DNA of 64,000 nt from Bradyrhizobium semiaridum (GTDB lineage: Bacteria; Pseudomonadota; Alphaproteobacteria; Rhizobiales; Xanthobacteraceae), in NCBI RefSeq assembly GCF_020329505.1, contig NZ_JAGKJJ010000003.1, positions 62,001 through 126,000 on the forward strand. The letters run 5' to 3'. Below the pieces are notes generated by a model that saw only the letters and a program-made list of their open reading frames with translations, was not told the origin of the DNA and did not search any database. The position numbers and the translations under genes were made by a program. Of this stretch, positions 1 through 7,798 are shown piece by piece; position 1 is the first letter of the stretch, and the number at the start of each line of letters is the position of its first letter.

Positions 1-104
1 TTCCCGGCCCGTAGTTGCGCGGATGTAAGCCGTGTTCCGCTATGATACGACCAACGCGGGGCCGGCCAACCCACTCAGCACGGGACGCCCGGCCCAAGCC
101 TGCT

Positions 105-134
105 GCCGGTCGCCTAGCATAGGGGGCGACCGGC
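105..134. other. Perfect 10-bp hairpin
   Basis: GCCGGTCGCC (105-114) pairs fully with GGCGACCGGC (125-134) around a 10-nt loop. There is no T-run on either side, so it is not a classical terminator. It lies 20 bp from a second hairpin, which suggests a structured 3' end or a small RNA, but neither is shown. Confidence 0.5.
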
Positions 135-154
135 GCAGGCTAACTGTGAAAAGA

Positions 155-193
155 AACGGCCCCAGCACCCTTGGAGGTGATGCTGAGGCCGTT
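155..193 (-). terminator. Terminator-like hairpin, minus strand
   Basis: AACGGCC-c-CAGCA at 155-167 pairs with TGCTG-a-GGCCGTT at 181-193, giving twelve pairs and one C.A mismatch. Read on the minus strand the stem is followed by GTTTCTTTTC, so an intrinsic terminator for leftward transcription is the best reading. The nearest leftward gene is the DUF6894 gene at 798-1025, some 600 bp away, so its client is uncertain. Confidence 0.5.
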
Positions 194-374
194 CCTCATT
201 CCAGCCTTCCCGATCCGCCGATGCAATACTTTGGCGGCTCTCTGAGCCCTGAGAAAAATTGTCCTTAATTAAACCGCCATGCCCAGTTCGTCGAACATCG
301 AATCAAAGCGTGAGCCAGTCAATTAACTTGGGTGAATCAAAGGTAAACAAATCGTCCGGATGCTTAACGGGGAC

Positions 375-414
375 GGGTGTCCTAATTCCATTCTGCGGGT
401 GTCCTAATTAGGAC
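375..414. promoter_or_regulatory. Repeated palindromic operator-like site
   Basis: GTCCTAATTAGGAC at 401-414 is a perfect 14-bp palindrome. The half-site context GGGTGTCCTAATT occurs twice, at 375-387 and 397-409, 22 bp apart, about two helical turns, as for a cooperatively bound dimeric repressor. It lies about 130 bp upstream of the small plus-strand gene at 546. No cognate regulator can be named. Confidence 0.45.
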
Positions 415-545
415 AGCACCTAAGCCGCCATAAGAACGAAATGAGAACTTAGAGTCAAGGCTGGAGGCGGCTAGCTCCGACCAATCTACTGCGCGAGCAA
501 GTTCAATCGTACGAAGGAAGTCGGGTTTGGGCGGGAATGCAAGCA

Positions 546-764
546 ATGCCAATCAATCGGTTACTGGCGGCGGAGAAATATCCGCCGGAGAAAATCGAGT
601 GTCTGACCAAGGCGTTCAATCTTGCCTTGGGACGGATGGGGCTGGTTGATCGTGATGATCCGCTTTGCGAACTGGTAGCTCGCAAGGTTTTAGAGGTTGC
701 CGAGACGAGCCCGGGGGATCCCAAGCAGATCGCTGAGGCCGCTGTGGCGCGCATTGGGCTTTGA
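546..764 (+). CDS. Small conserved hypothetical protein (72 aa)
   Basis: An acidic 72-residue soluble protein with no membrane segment. Its core, around GLVDRDDPLCELVARKVLEV, resembles short bradyrhizobial proteins that often begin MPINRLL, which is why I place the start at 546 rather than at the ATG nine bases upstream. Function is unknown. The gene stands alone and no operon partner is evident. Confidence 0.7.
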   Translation: MPINRLLAAEKYPPEKIECLTKAFNLALGRMGLVDRDDPLCELVARKVLEVAETSPGDPKQIAEAAVARIGL

Positions 765-797
765 AGCCGCGCCCGCCTTTGGGTCGACAAAAGCCAG

Positions 798-1025
798 TCA
801 GTGCCGTTCGGCCAGCACGTGGAGGATGCAAACAGGGTTTGCCCCCTCGTCGGTTACTTCCAGGCGCCATTCCTGGCCGGGCTTCAGCGCCCCGTCGAGG
901 TCTTGGAGAAGTTGCCCGGCAGTGAAAGTAGCCTCTTTCCACGCCTCCTCCTCGCCGGAAAGATCTACGCCGGATTCGTCGGCATAGCGCTCGCCATGCT
1001 GAATGTGAAAAAAATAGCGAGGCAT
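798..1025 (-). CDS. DUF6894 family protein (75 aa)
   Basis: The protein begins MPRYFFHIQHGERYADESGVD, the characteristic opening of the short DUF6894 proteins abundant in Bradyrhizobium. It is full length for the family and soluble. These proteins have no established role. It points away from the Crp/Fnr gene at 1148, leaving about 120 bp for divergent promoters. Confidence 0.8.
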   Translation of the reverse strand: MPRYFFHIQHGERYADESGVDLSGEEEAWKEATFTAGQLLQDLDGALKPGQEWRLEVTDEGANPVCILHVLAERH

Positions 1026-1147
1026 TCCAGACGACTGTTCGCGGTGGGCTGATGCTGCGGAATAATTAATGACATTCGGGCTCGTTCCAAGCGTAAGCTG
1101 GCGGAACCGGATAGCATCCGTCCCGCCCCTCTCTTAAGGAATCTCGA

Positions 1148-1864
1148 ATGCCCGTCGAGATGATGATCCGCAAGTTGCGGCTGCACTCCGAACTGCCTGA
1201 TGAAAATGTCGAGGCGTTACGCGCCGTCGTGACTCCGGTTAAGAATATGCCCGAGGATTCGCTCATCGTTCGCGAGGGTGATCTCAGCACCCAATGCTGT
1301 GTCATCATGAGCGGCTTTGCTTACCGGTCCAAGGTTTCGGAAACTGGCAAGCGGCAGATTCTCTCGTTTCACATCGCTGGTGACATACCTGATCTCCAAG
1401 GCTTGCCTCTGAAGCGGATGGACCACGACCTCACCACCCTCTCGCCAGCGAGGCTCGGCTTCATCAATCATGATGCGCTTGAGCGGATCATTGAGTCACG
1501 GCCGGCGCTGGCGAGAGCGCTGTGGCGGGAGACGCTGCTTGACGCTGTCCTGTTTCGTCAATGGATTGTAAACCTCGGCACGCGATCAGCCTCGGGGCGC
1601 ATGGCCTATTTGATCGGGGAGTTGCGCCAGCGGCTGGCGGCCATGGGGCTGGTTGCCAACGAGCAGTTTGACTTTCCCATCACGCAATCGAAGCTGGCCG
1701 ATGCGCTCGGGCTCAGTGTTGTCCATGTCAATCGGGTCCTCCAGGCGTTCCGGACCGAAGGTGTCCTTGATTTCAAGCGCCGGGTCGTCACGCTCCGTGA
1801 CCTCGAAAGAATTGTAGAATTAGGCGGGTTTGAGAGCGTGGAGGAGGATGGCGGCAGGGCATAA
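1148..1864 (+). CDS. Crp/Fnr family transcriptional regulator
   Basis: 238 residues with the two-domain Crp/Fnr layout: a cNMP-binding-like beta-roll at about 15-130 and a C-terminal winged helix at about 150-225, with the recognition helix in LADALGLSVVHVNRVLQAF. There is no N-terminal cysteine cluster of the FNR oxygen-sensing kind, so it is not a canonical Fnr. In rhizobia this subfamily often responds to oxygen, redox or stress. The ligand is unknown. It is transcribed away from the DUF6894 gene and is probably monocistronic. Confidence 0.85.
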   Translation: MPVEMMIRKLRLHSELPDENVEALRAVVTPVKNMPEDSLIVREGDLSTQCCVIMSGFAYRSKVSETGKRQILSFHIAGDIPDLQGLPLKRMDHDLTTLSPARLGFINHDALERIIESRPALARALWRETLLDAVLFRQWIVNLGTRSASGRMAYLIGELRQRLAAMGLVANEQFDFPITQSKLADALGLSVVHVNRVLQAFRTEGVLDFKRRVVTLRDLERIVELGGFESVEEDGGRA

Positions 1865-1948
1865 TGCCCGCGCCCCTGGTGACCGCCCGTCTTGGACGAT
1901 CCTAACATAAGCGAAGGCGTCGATCGGCCATCTGTCTAATCTGGTGGC

Positions 1949-2128
1949 ATGACAGACCAGTTGCTCATGCGCGCTTCGCTTGCGATTGAAGAAGCACGCC
2001 GCCTGCGCGAGCAGAGAAGAATGTTCGTCGCGCAACAGGAAGAGCGCGTCACTGAGCTGCGTCGAGCCATCTACGACAGCTCCTCATTGCTCATGGAAGT
2101 GAAGGCCTGTCGAGACGACAGCGATTAA
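1949..2128 (+). CDS. Small charged helical protein (59 aa)
   Basis: ATG at 1949 opens a 59-codon frame ending in TAA at 2126-2128. The product (MTDQLLMRASLAIEEARRLR and so on) is almost entirely helical and rich in Glu, Arg and Gln, as in a short coiled coil. Its last four bases overlap the end of the convergent gene 2125-2313, a compact arrangement expected of real genes. Function unknown. Confidence 0.55.
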   Translation: MTDQLLMRASLAIEEARRLREQRRMFVAQQEERVTELRRAIYDSSSLLMEVKACRDDSD

Positions 2129-2313
2129 CCGTCGTTCCCCGCATCGCCGCTCGGTGGTCTTCGGAAGCCCACTCTGGCCCTCGCGTTTTCCGCCAGCTTG
2201 GTCCACTCTTCCGCCAACCGCAGCCATGCCTCCCTGTCTAACGGACTGAGGGATCTCTCGGCCTGCCTTCGGCAATCCTCAGCCTGGAGAAAATATCGTT
2301 CCGCGTCGGTCAT
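2125..2313 (-). CDS. Small hypothetical protein (62 aa)
   Basis: I start this protein at MTDAERYFLQAEDCRRQAE. The frame remains open upstream, but that part is Cys/Pro-rich and looks non-coding. The protein is a predicted helical hairpin of the type annotated as hypothetical in many Bradyrhizobium genomes (MTDAERYRRQAEDCRRQA-like). It converges on and overlaps the 59-aa gene. Function unknown. Confidence 0.65.
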   Translation of the reverse strand: MTDAERYFLQAEDCRRQAERSLSPLDREAWLRLAEEWTKLAENARARVGFRRPPSGDAGNDG

Positions 2314-2488
2314 ACGCTCGGCCAAGGGCTGATTACAGGCTGGTTCCGAGCAGCACAGCCAAGTTCCGCCTGTATGATTACCGAAGGTGCCAATTGGCGC
2401 GGGCCGCAATGCGCTAGGCAATCCGAAGGAATCGCGGAGGCGGCCGTTGCCTGATTGGAAGTCGTTAGCCGCCTCTCCTTGACAGTTT

Positions 2489-2887
2489 TCAGCGCTTTGC
2501 GGGCGGGCCGCTCTTGTTGCCGGGCAGGCCTTTAATGTTTGACGGGTCTTGTTGCTGGACGTGCTGATTTTGAGGGTTTGAGCCTACGGTGCTTCCTGGC
2601 GCGGGACCGTTCTTGTTGCCTGGAGCACCACTGATGCCGGTTCCCGAATTCTGAGCGCTTGGAGAGTTCATGGCGCCGCTTGCACCACTGGCCGCACCCG
2701 GCCGTCCCGGGGGCGTTGCCGTGGCGCCCGGCTTCTCCTGGTCGCCGACGTAGCCGGACTCGCCCGAGTTGCGGGTCTTCACGCCCTTATCAGCTTCGCT
2801 TTGCAGGTTCTGAGCCGCTACGTGTTGAACCATCGCGGGGGCCACTGCGATCACTGCAGCCACAACAGCGAACGTGCTTATCCTCAT
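2489..2887 (-). CDS. Secreted low-complexity protein
   Basis: 132 residues beginning MRISTFAVVAAVIAVAPAMV, a clear Sec signal peptide with likely cleavage after VAAQ. The mature part is Gly/Pro/Asn/Ser-rich and disordered, with repeated GAPGNKNGP and GLPGNKSGP motifs, ending in PPAKR. The start is set by GGAGGAGG six bases upstream of this ATG; an in-frame ATG two codons earlier would leave no spacing. Probably periplasmic or exported; no enzymatic domain. Confidence 0.7.
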   Translation of the reverse strand: MRISTFAVVAAVIAVAPAMVQHVAAQNLQSEADKGVKTRNSGESGYVGDQEKPGATATPPGRPGAASGASGAMNSPSAQNSGTGISGAPGNKNGPAPGSTVGSNPQNQHVQQQDPSNIKGLPGNKSGPPAKR

Positions 2888-3361
2888 GAGCATCCTCCTC
2901 CAGGTTGCCCCAGACACACAACACGCTTGCCCCGGTTGATTTCCTACGACTCGAAAAATTATGAGGGGCTAGCCCGCGGTCACCTGCGCCATGCGGAAGG
3001 ACAGACCAAGTGCTGAGCCACCGTCCACGAGGCGACAGGTCGCACCGCGTCTGGTGCGCATCAAGGGTCGAGACGACGGCGGTGCCCGCCCTTGACGCGC
3101 ACCCGACACGGCGCAAGAGGCGGGCCATCGCTTAAGCCGAGAAGACGGCATAAGCGCCGGAGGGCCATATGAGGAACTTCACATTCTCCGGGTTCGTTAC
3201 AACTCATGGACCGCACCAGGAATCGACGTTTGAACACCTGAGCAGATTGAAGCCCTTCGGCGTCTACTTTAGAAGGGCGCTTCAATTTACCGGGCCTCGG
3301 TCGTACTCAAGCGGATCGAAAATCCCAATAAAATAAGTCACTTAGCTCTTGACATGAGGAC
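2888..3361. other. Gene-free stretch
   Basis: Nothing convincing is coded on either strand between the secreted protein and the integrase remnant. The short frames here have unlikely compositions. It may be decayed mobile-element DNA, because the integrase fragment begins immediately to the right. Confidence 0.5.
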
Positions 3362-3597
3362 TTAATATCTGCCGTGGATCGGGCCAAGATGCCCGGGAAA
3401 GTCACTCCACACACGTTGCGCCATACGGCGACACGTGGCTGACGCAGCGCGGCGTGCCGATTTGGGAGGCCGCAGCCGGGTTCCTCGGCATGTCGCCGTA
3501 GGTTCTGCAGGGTACTTATGGCCATCACCATCCCGATCATCTGCACGGGGCTCTGAGCGGCGGTCGGAGTGGCAGCATTCGAACCTGCAACCCCTAG
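3362..3597 (+). pseudogene. Decayed tyrosine recombinase (integrase) 3' end
   Basis: Frame 3392 onward reads PGKVTPHTLRHTAT, the HxLRHT motif of phage integrases. A two-base insertion near 3434-3435 moves the frame to WLTQRGVPIWEAAAGFLGMS, then an in-frame TAG at 3499-3501, then VLQGTYGHHHPDHLHGA with the catalytic-Tyr region. So the C-terminal catalytic domain of a tyrosine recombinase is recognisable but carries a frameshift and a stop, and the N-terminal part is missing. Its last codons run straight into the tRNA-Pro fragment, the usual arrangement at the end of an integrated island. Certainly non-functional. Confidence 0.85.
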
Positions 3598-3606
3598 GTC
3601 CCGAAC
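3562..3606 (-). other. tRNA-Pro(CGG) 3' fragment, attachment-site scar
   Basis: Read on the minus strand, the segment begins in an anticodon loop TTCGGGA (anticodon CGG), continues CCTAG, a variable region, the T arm GCAGGTTCGAATGCTGC and the acceptor 3' strand ACTCCGA followed by CCG. The 5' half of the tRNA is absent and the T stem has a G-G mismatch where G-C is normal, so it is not a working tRNA. Such 3' fragments are left as att sites when islands insert in tRNA genes. The adjoining integrase remnant supports this. Confidence 0.75.
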
Positions 3607-3648
3607 GCTTCGATCGAGCGTTTGCCCGTCGGGCGAAACCACGTGCCG

Positions 3649-4371
3649 TCAGCTCAATTCCCGCAGGCGAAATGCTTCGAGAACACACTGCGCAATTGAG
3701 CCGGCATTGAGCTTGCGCCGGGCATTCTCAAGGTGGAACGCAACAGTTCGAGGCGAGATTTGAACGAGCACCGCAACATCAGCAATAGTCTTGCCGCGAG
3801 CGACCCAAGACAGGCATTGCCGCTCCCGCTGCGTCAGGATCGCGCCTTCGGCGGCGCTCTCGTGCGGCTCCAGTCTCGCGCTGACGTGGGCGTGGAAATA
3901 CAAGCCTGCCAGCCGCAGGATCTCGACACGCTCCGAAACCAGCCGCTCGGTGTCGTCTATCGTTTCCGTTGTCGCAACGGTGAAAGCTGCCATTCGCCCG
4001 AACCCTGACCTGATCGGCACCGTGACGCCCGATCTGATCCCGAACGCTGTCGCCTCCTCGAAGAACCGCTTTAGCTTCCGGTCGTCTGTCTGGATCGAAC
4101 GACCGTCCCACGCGAACACGTCTTGCTCCGCAGCGGCACGCCGGACCACCGGATCGATTTTTTGGTACTTCAGACCAAAATATCTCTCGGTCCAGGATTT
4201 GGGGTACGAGGATATCAAGGTCGGATCATCGGCGGTGAGGCGAAGATATGCAAAGCTCTCGAATCCGAGCCTGCGCGTCATGCGAGCCGCGACGCGCTCG
4301 AAGGACGCTTGATCCGAGGCCGTCTCGAGCTCATCAACAAACCCCTGAAATGAATATTCGATGGGCGTCAT
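3649..4371 (-). CDS. TraR-like LuxR family quorum-sensing regulator
   Basis: 240 residues: an autoinducer-binding domain at about 15-165 and a LuxR-type helix-turn-helix at about 175-235. The acyl-homoserine-lactone pocket residues of TraR are all present at equivalent spacing: W60, Y64, D73 and W88, with GIRSGVTVPI further on. The start ATG opens MTPIEYSFQG. It is transcribed toward the tRNA-Pro scar and is 16 kb from the luxI-type gene at 20401, whose promoter carries a lux box. I infer the two once formed one quorum-sensing circuit on the same integrative element. Confidence 0.88.
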   Translation of the reverse strand: MTPIEYSFQGFVDELETASDQASFERVAARMTRRLGFESFAYLRLTADDPTLISSYPKSWTERYFGLKYQKIDPVVRRAAAEQDVFAWDGRSIQTDDRKLKRFFEEATAFGIRSGVTVPIRSGFGRMAAFTVATTETIDDTERLVSERVEILRLAGLYFHAHVSARLEPHESAAEGAILTQRERQCLSWVARGKTIADVAVLVQISPRTVAFHLENARRKLNAGSIAQCVLEAFRLRELS

Positions 4372-4409
4372 GACGAACCTTCAAGTGCTGCTCCAGCACC
4401 GGTACTCAC

Positions 4410-4442
4410 AAAAAAGCAGCCCCCGCCTCGCGGCCGGGGGCT
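4410..4442 (-). terminator. Intrinsic terminator, minus strand
   Basis: On the minus strand AGCCCCCGG and CGGGGGCT form a GC-only stem around a short loop and are followed by a TTTTTT run (4415-4410). This is a textbook rho-independent terminator. The upstream minus-strand gene is the cupin at 4637-5110, and the terminator separates it from the LuxR gene that starts at 4371. Confidence 0.8.
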
Positions 4443-4636
4443 CAGTTTGGGAGAGCTCTCGAGAACACCGTTCGTGTCGCCAGCGACACGCCAAAGCGGG
4501 CGGCGTTCAAATGTTTGATGGCGTGATCGCGAGGCCGCTAAGATGTCTGCTTGGCACTTTTGGCGGCGGCCGCAGCCGGTGCAAGTTACGATCGCCGCCA
4601 GCCTGCGCGCGGCCACTCCACCCTTGCAAGCCCACC

Positions 4637-5110
4637 TCAATAGGTCGGCGCGAGTTGCTCGTCGAGCACCTGGTAGCCATTCTTCATGACGAGACTCGAA
4701 TCGACGAAGTGGACGATACGGACCGGCGAACAGTGAACGCCCAGCACCCGAACGGTGGCTTGTCCGGCCACTTCGAACGCATGCGGCACATTGGGAGGAA
4801 ACTCGAACACGTCTCCCGCCTTCCCTCGCTTCTTCTCGGATTCCTTGCCGATGAGCCATGCGTTCGCTTCGCCTTCCAGCACCACCAGGCACTCGGTGTA
4901 GGGGTGCCAGTGCATCGGTTGGAAGTATCCCGGCTCGCAGGTTTGTATTCCCATGAACACGGGGGTTTCACCGCGATCGATCAGCGGCTGATAGAAGGAG
5001 AGCGGTCCGAACACCACTTTCTCGCTTGCCTCCAGCGATGCCAGCCTGATGTCGACGATGGGCTGCGGGATACTCTTGCTGATGCCACTTGCCGGCGGTC
5101 GCGCGCTCAT
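4637..5110 (-). CDS. Cupin domain protein
   Basis: 157 residues with one cupin barrel at about 50-140. The metal motif MHWHPYTECLVVLEGEANAW supplies two His and a Glu-like ligand, and VPHAF supplies a second-motif His. The start is the ATG preceded by AAGGAG at seven bases; the frame stays open upstream but lacks a ribosome site. It is divergent from the LysR gene at 5368, with about 257 bp between them, so LysR control is likely. Small cupins near catabolic genes may be dioxygenases, isomerases or sensors; the reaction cannot be assigned. Confidence 0.75.
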   Translation of the reverse strand: MSARPPASGISKSIPQPIVDIRLASLEASEKVVFGPLSFYQPLIDRGETPVFMGIQTCEPGYFQPMHWHPYTECLVVLEGEANAWLIGKESEKKRGKAGDVFEFPPNVPHAFEVAGQATVRVLGVHCSPVRIVHFVDSSLVMKNGYQVLDEQLAPTY

Positions 5111-5367
5111 TTTGGGCTCCTTAACTTTTGCTGCGGACGCCACCGTGCAACAACTCGCATGCAGGCAGGTAGCATGAAGAGCCGAACAGCGCGTTGCCGC
5201 TAATGCAACGCGCAAAGGGCTCCGTCATCGCTTGGACCGATTGCTCACAGCAAGAAATGACGCGGCGCAGATGGCAAGCCAAAGCCGGTCCGCGCACATC
5301 TGGAAGGGTCGCTACGAAGCAAGTATCGTCTGCTCGGGCACTCTTGCCCCTTAATTTGGCGATCAAA

Positions 5368-6255
5368 ATGAACCACGTTTCGCTTCGATATTTTATTGAG
5401 GTGGCGGATTGCGGCTCGATCCGGCAGGCCGCCCAGCGCCTTCATGTTGCGGCCTCGGCGGTCAGCCGGCAGATCGCCAACCTCGAGCATGATCTGCAGG
5501 CCGAGCTGATCGAACGCGGCCCAGGCGGCGTCACCTTGACGGCGGCGGGCGTCCTCGTTGCCGAGCAAGGCAGGTCGATGTTTCGGGGCTTCGACCGGAT
5601 CCGTTCACTGGTCGACGACCTAAAACAGCTGCGGCGGGGCCGGCTCGACATCTTCTGCGTCGAAGGGCTTGCCACCGAGTTCCTGCCACGCGCCATCGCG
5701 GCATTCCACAACAAATATCCCGATGTCAGCTATCAGGTTATCACCGCCCCAACCGACCGGATCGCTGAAGCGCTCCTGCAGGACGAATGCGACTTTGGCA
5801 TCACGATCAATCTGGCCGCACGGCCGGAAATCAAGGTCGTCGCATGTCGCACCGAGAAGGTGCATGCCATCGTGTCGCGCCTGCACCCGCTCGCGGCTCG
5901 CGACAGCATCACCCTACAGGAAGCGAGCGGCTATCCGGCGGCAATGCTGCTCGGTTCATTTGGCGTCAGGCAACTCCTCGATCAGGCCTTCGCACGCTGC
6001 GGGGTCACGCCCCGGCAGCTGATGTCGTCCAATTCGGTCGCGGCAATCAAGGGCTTGGTGCTCGAGGGAGCAGCTATCGCCTTCATGTCTCCCTCCCTGA
6101 TCCGGCGCGAGCTCGAGGAAGGCAGTCTCCTCGCCAAGGCCATCGTGACGACTCCGCAGACCGCCTATCGCCTGGAACTGTGCGTCCACAACAAGAGGCA
6201 TCTGTCGTTCGCAGCCCGCGCCATGCTCGATGCCCTGGCCCAGCAGCTCAGGTGA
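5368..6255 (+). CDS. LysR family transcriptional regulator
   Basis: 295 residues with an N-terminal winged helix (MNHVSLRYFIEVADCGSIRQ to about 60) and a periplasmic-binding-protein-like effector domain from about 90. Start chosen at MNHVSL, the family's usual opening; an upstream extension in the same frame is not LysR-like. It is divergent from the cupin and its last eight bases overlap the convergent RutC-like gene. It probably regulates the cupin and possibly the transporter operon. Effector unknown. Confidence 0.85.
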   Translation: MNHVSLRYFIEVADCGSIRQAAQRLHVAASAVSRQIANLEHDLQAELIERGPGGVTLTAAGVLVAEQGRSMFRGFDRIRSLVDDLKQLRRGRLDIFCVEGLATEFLPRAIAAFHNKYPDVSYQVITAPTDRIAEALLQDECDFGITINLAARPEIKVVACRTEKVHAIVSRLHPLAARDSITLQEASGYPAAMLLGSFGVRQLLDQAFARCGVTPRQLMSSNSVAAIKGLVLEGAAIAFMSPSLIRRELEEGSLLAKAIVTTPQTAYRLELCVHNKRHLSFAARAMLDALAQQLR

Positions 6256-6631
6256 GGTGCGCGACGGACGCGATCTCGACCAGGAATTCGCTCTTGACGA
6301 GGTCGGCCCGGATGCAGAAGCGGGCCGGAGGATCGCCTGGAAAGAACTCCGCATATACCTCGTTCATCGCCTGATAGTCGTTCAGGTCCTTGAGGAATAT
6401 GCTGTTCATCGCGACGTCGGCCATTGTCCCGCCGGCAGCGTTGATCACCGCCTCTATCCGCTGCAGGACGTGCCGGGTTTGCGTCCTGACATCGCCAATT
6501 CCGACGGTCTGCCCGTCGGCGGCAATCGGCAGCACGCCAGAGACATAGACCGCGTTTCCGGCCCGGACACCAGCGGAGTAAGGCGCAAGCGGTGCTGCGG
6601 AGCCTACGGGATTGATCGGAATCTTAGGCAT
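6248..6631 (-). CDS. RidA/RutC family protein
   Basis: 127 residues of the YjgF/RidA/UK114 fold over the full length, trimeric in the family. Within the family it is closest by eye to RutC: NPVGSAAPLAPYSAGVRAGN, VSGVLPIA and the C-terminal FCIRADLVKSEFLVEI with the conserved Arg. RutC acts on aminoacrylate-type intermediates in the Rut pyrimidine pathway. It sits next to a RutD-like hydrolase, but no RutA, RutB or RutF is present, so the pathway is probably a different one that also releases an imine or enamine. Confidence 0.8.
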   Translation of the reverse strand: MPKIPINPVGSAAPLAPYSAGVRAGNAVYVSGVLPIAADGQTVGIGDVRTQTRHVLQRIEAVINAAGGTMADVAMNSIFLKDLNDYQAMNEVYAEFFPGDPPARFCIRADLVKSEFLVEIASVAHLT

Positions 6632-6722
6632 TTATCGGGTCCTTTCCCTTTGCTGAAATGATTTGCAGTCCGCGGGAACAGCCGCTTGTTGGCGGGCCTG
6701 ATCGGGCCAGCCGTCGAGCCCA

Positions 6723-7553
6723 TCAGCCGCGCGGCCGCGCGCTACTTGCTGCTCGTTCTTCGGTCACGCTCCGGAAGAATTCGAGCACAATCTCATTGAA
6801 TTCGGCCGGATTGGTCACCGAGCAGGCATGGCCTCCGCCTGAGACGAACGAGAGCTTTGCTCTCGGGATCAGTTCGGCCAGCTCCTCGGAATAGTAGATT
6901 GGCGTCAGGAAATCGTCCCGGGCGCAGGTTACGAGGGTCGGCGCCTTAATGCGGGGAAGCGCATCGATCTGGTTATGCCGCAACACGGCGTCGAGCCTGC
7001 TTGCGAGTATGGCGGGAGCTGCGGAGCTCTTGATCGCAAGCTCCTCGCGCCTCGCCAGTTCGGCAGTATTGTCGGCAATCCATCGGCTTGGATAGAGGAA
7101 CACTGGCGTCGACTTGACATAGGCATCGACACCGACGCCGAGTACGATCTCCTTTCGCATTCCCATCGCCCGGCGGGTGAACTCATCAGTTCGCCCGCGG
7201 GTCCCATAAAGAACCTGGCTCAACACTCGCGCCGGATATCTCGAGGAAATCACCTGAAGCATCATGCCGCCGGTCGAATGGCCGAGAAAGTGCGCAGCCT
7301 CGATCCCGAGCGCATCCATCAATCCGATCGTATCGGATGCAAGCAGTTCCACCGAGTACTCGATCTGGCTATGGCTCGAGCGGCCAGTTCCCCGGTGATC
7401 GAAGGTCAATACCCGAAACAGTTTCGAGAGCGGCTCGAGCTGTGGTGTCCAGTAGGAGGCCAGTCCGCCCATACCGGAGATCAGGATCAATGGTGGCCCC
7501 TGGCCGATCGCCTCAAAGTGGATTTCTGCACCTGCGACCGACACGAACGGCAT
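6723..7553 (-). CDS. Alpha/beta hydrolase, RutD-like
   Basis: 276 residues with the alpha/beta hydrolase fold: oxyanion region ISGMGGLASYW, FDHRGTGRS strand, nucleophile elbow LGHSTGG, acid region in CARDDFLTP and terminal His in SGGGHACSVTNP. GGHACSVTNP and the PVFLYPSRWI cap are RutD-like. RutD hydrolyses aminoacrylate or carbamate-type products. It lies just upstream, in operon sense, of the RutC-like gene. An ordinary ester or carbamate hydrolase is the alternative. Confidence 0.82.
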   Translation of the reverse strand: MPFVSVAGAEIHFEAIGQGPPLILISGMGGLASYWTPQLEPLSKLFRVLTFDHRGTGRSSHSQIEYSVELLASDTIGLMDALGIEAAHFLGHSTGGMMLQVISSRYPARVLSQVLYGTRGRTDEFTRRAMGMRKEIVLGVGVDAYVKSTPVFLYPSRWIADNTAELARREELAIKSSAAPAILASRLDAVLRHNQIDALPRIKAPTLVTCARDDFLTPIYYSEELAELIPRAKLSFVSGGGHACSVTNPAEFNEIVLEFFRSVTEERAASSARPRG

Positions 7554-7798
7554 CTCGACATCTCCGGTTCCGCGAACTGGAGCCGGATATAGTCGAGTGG
7601 CTCGCTACTCTGGTAACAGCAATGCTCTCACACCGTGTTGCCGGGTGCGCAACGCAAAGGCGACACGCCCTCGTTCTGCTGCCATGCCGCACCGAACCAC
7701 ACGGCCGCTCGAATGGCACGCCGCGCACGCCACTGATCGCCGCGCATATCCTCACTAGACAGCCAATCGCTCTCTCTCTTCCGGGCGCCGATACGCCT

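Larger units (their letters stand above)
1..545. other. Gene-free stretch with hairpins and a palindrome
   Basis: No open frame here has a convincing protein. What can be seen is two strong hairpins (105-134 and 155-193) and a palindromic site at 375-414, each listed separately. The window begins inside this intergenic region, so the gene to its left is not visible. Confidence 0.6.

Noticed and set aside
3562..3606. Functional tRNA-Pro gene
   Set aside because: The 5' half, D arm and anticodon stem 5' strand are missing, the T stem is mismatched and the terminus is CCG.
6248..7553. Complete rut pyrimidine operon
   Set aside because: Only RutC- and RutD-like proteins are present; RutA, RutB, RutE, RutF and RutG are not in the window.
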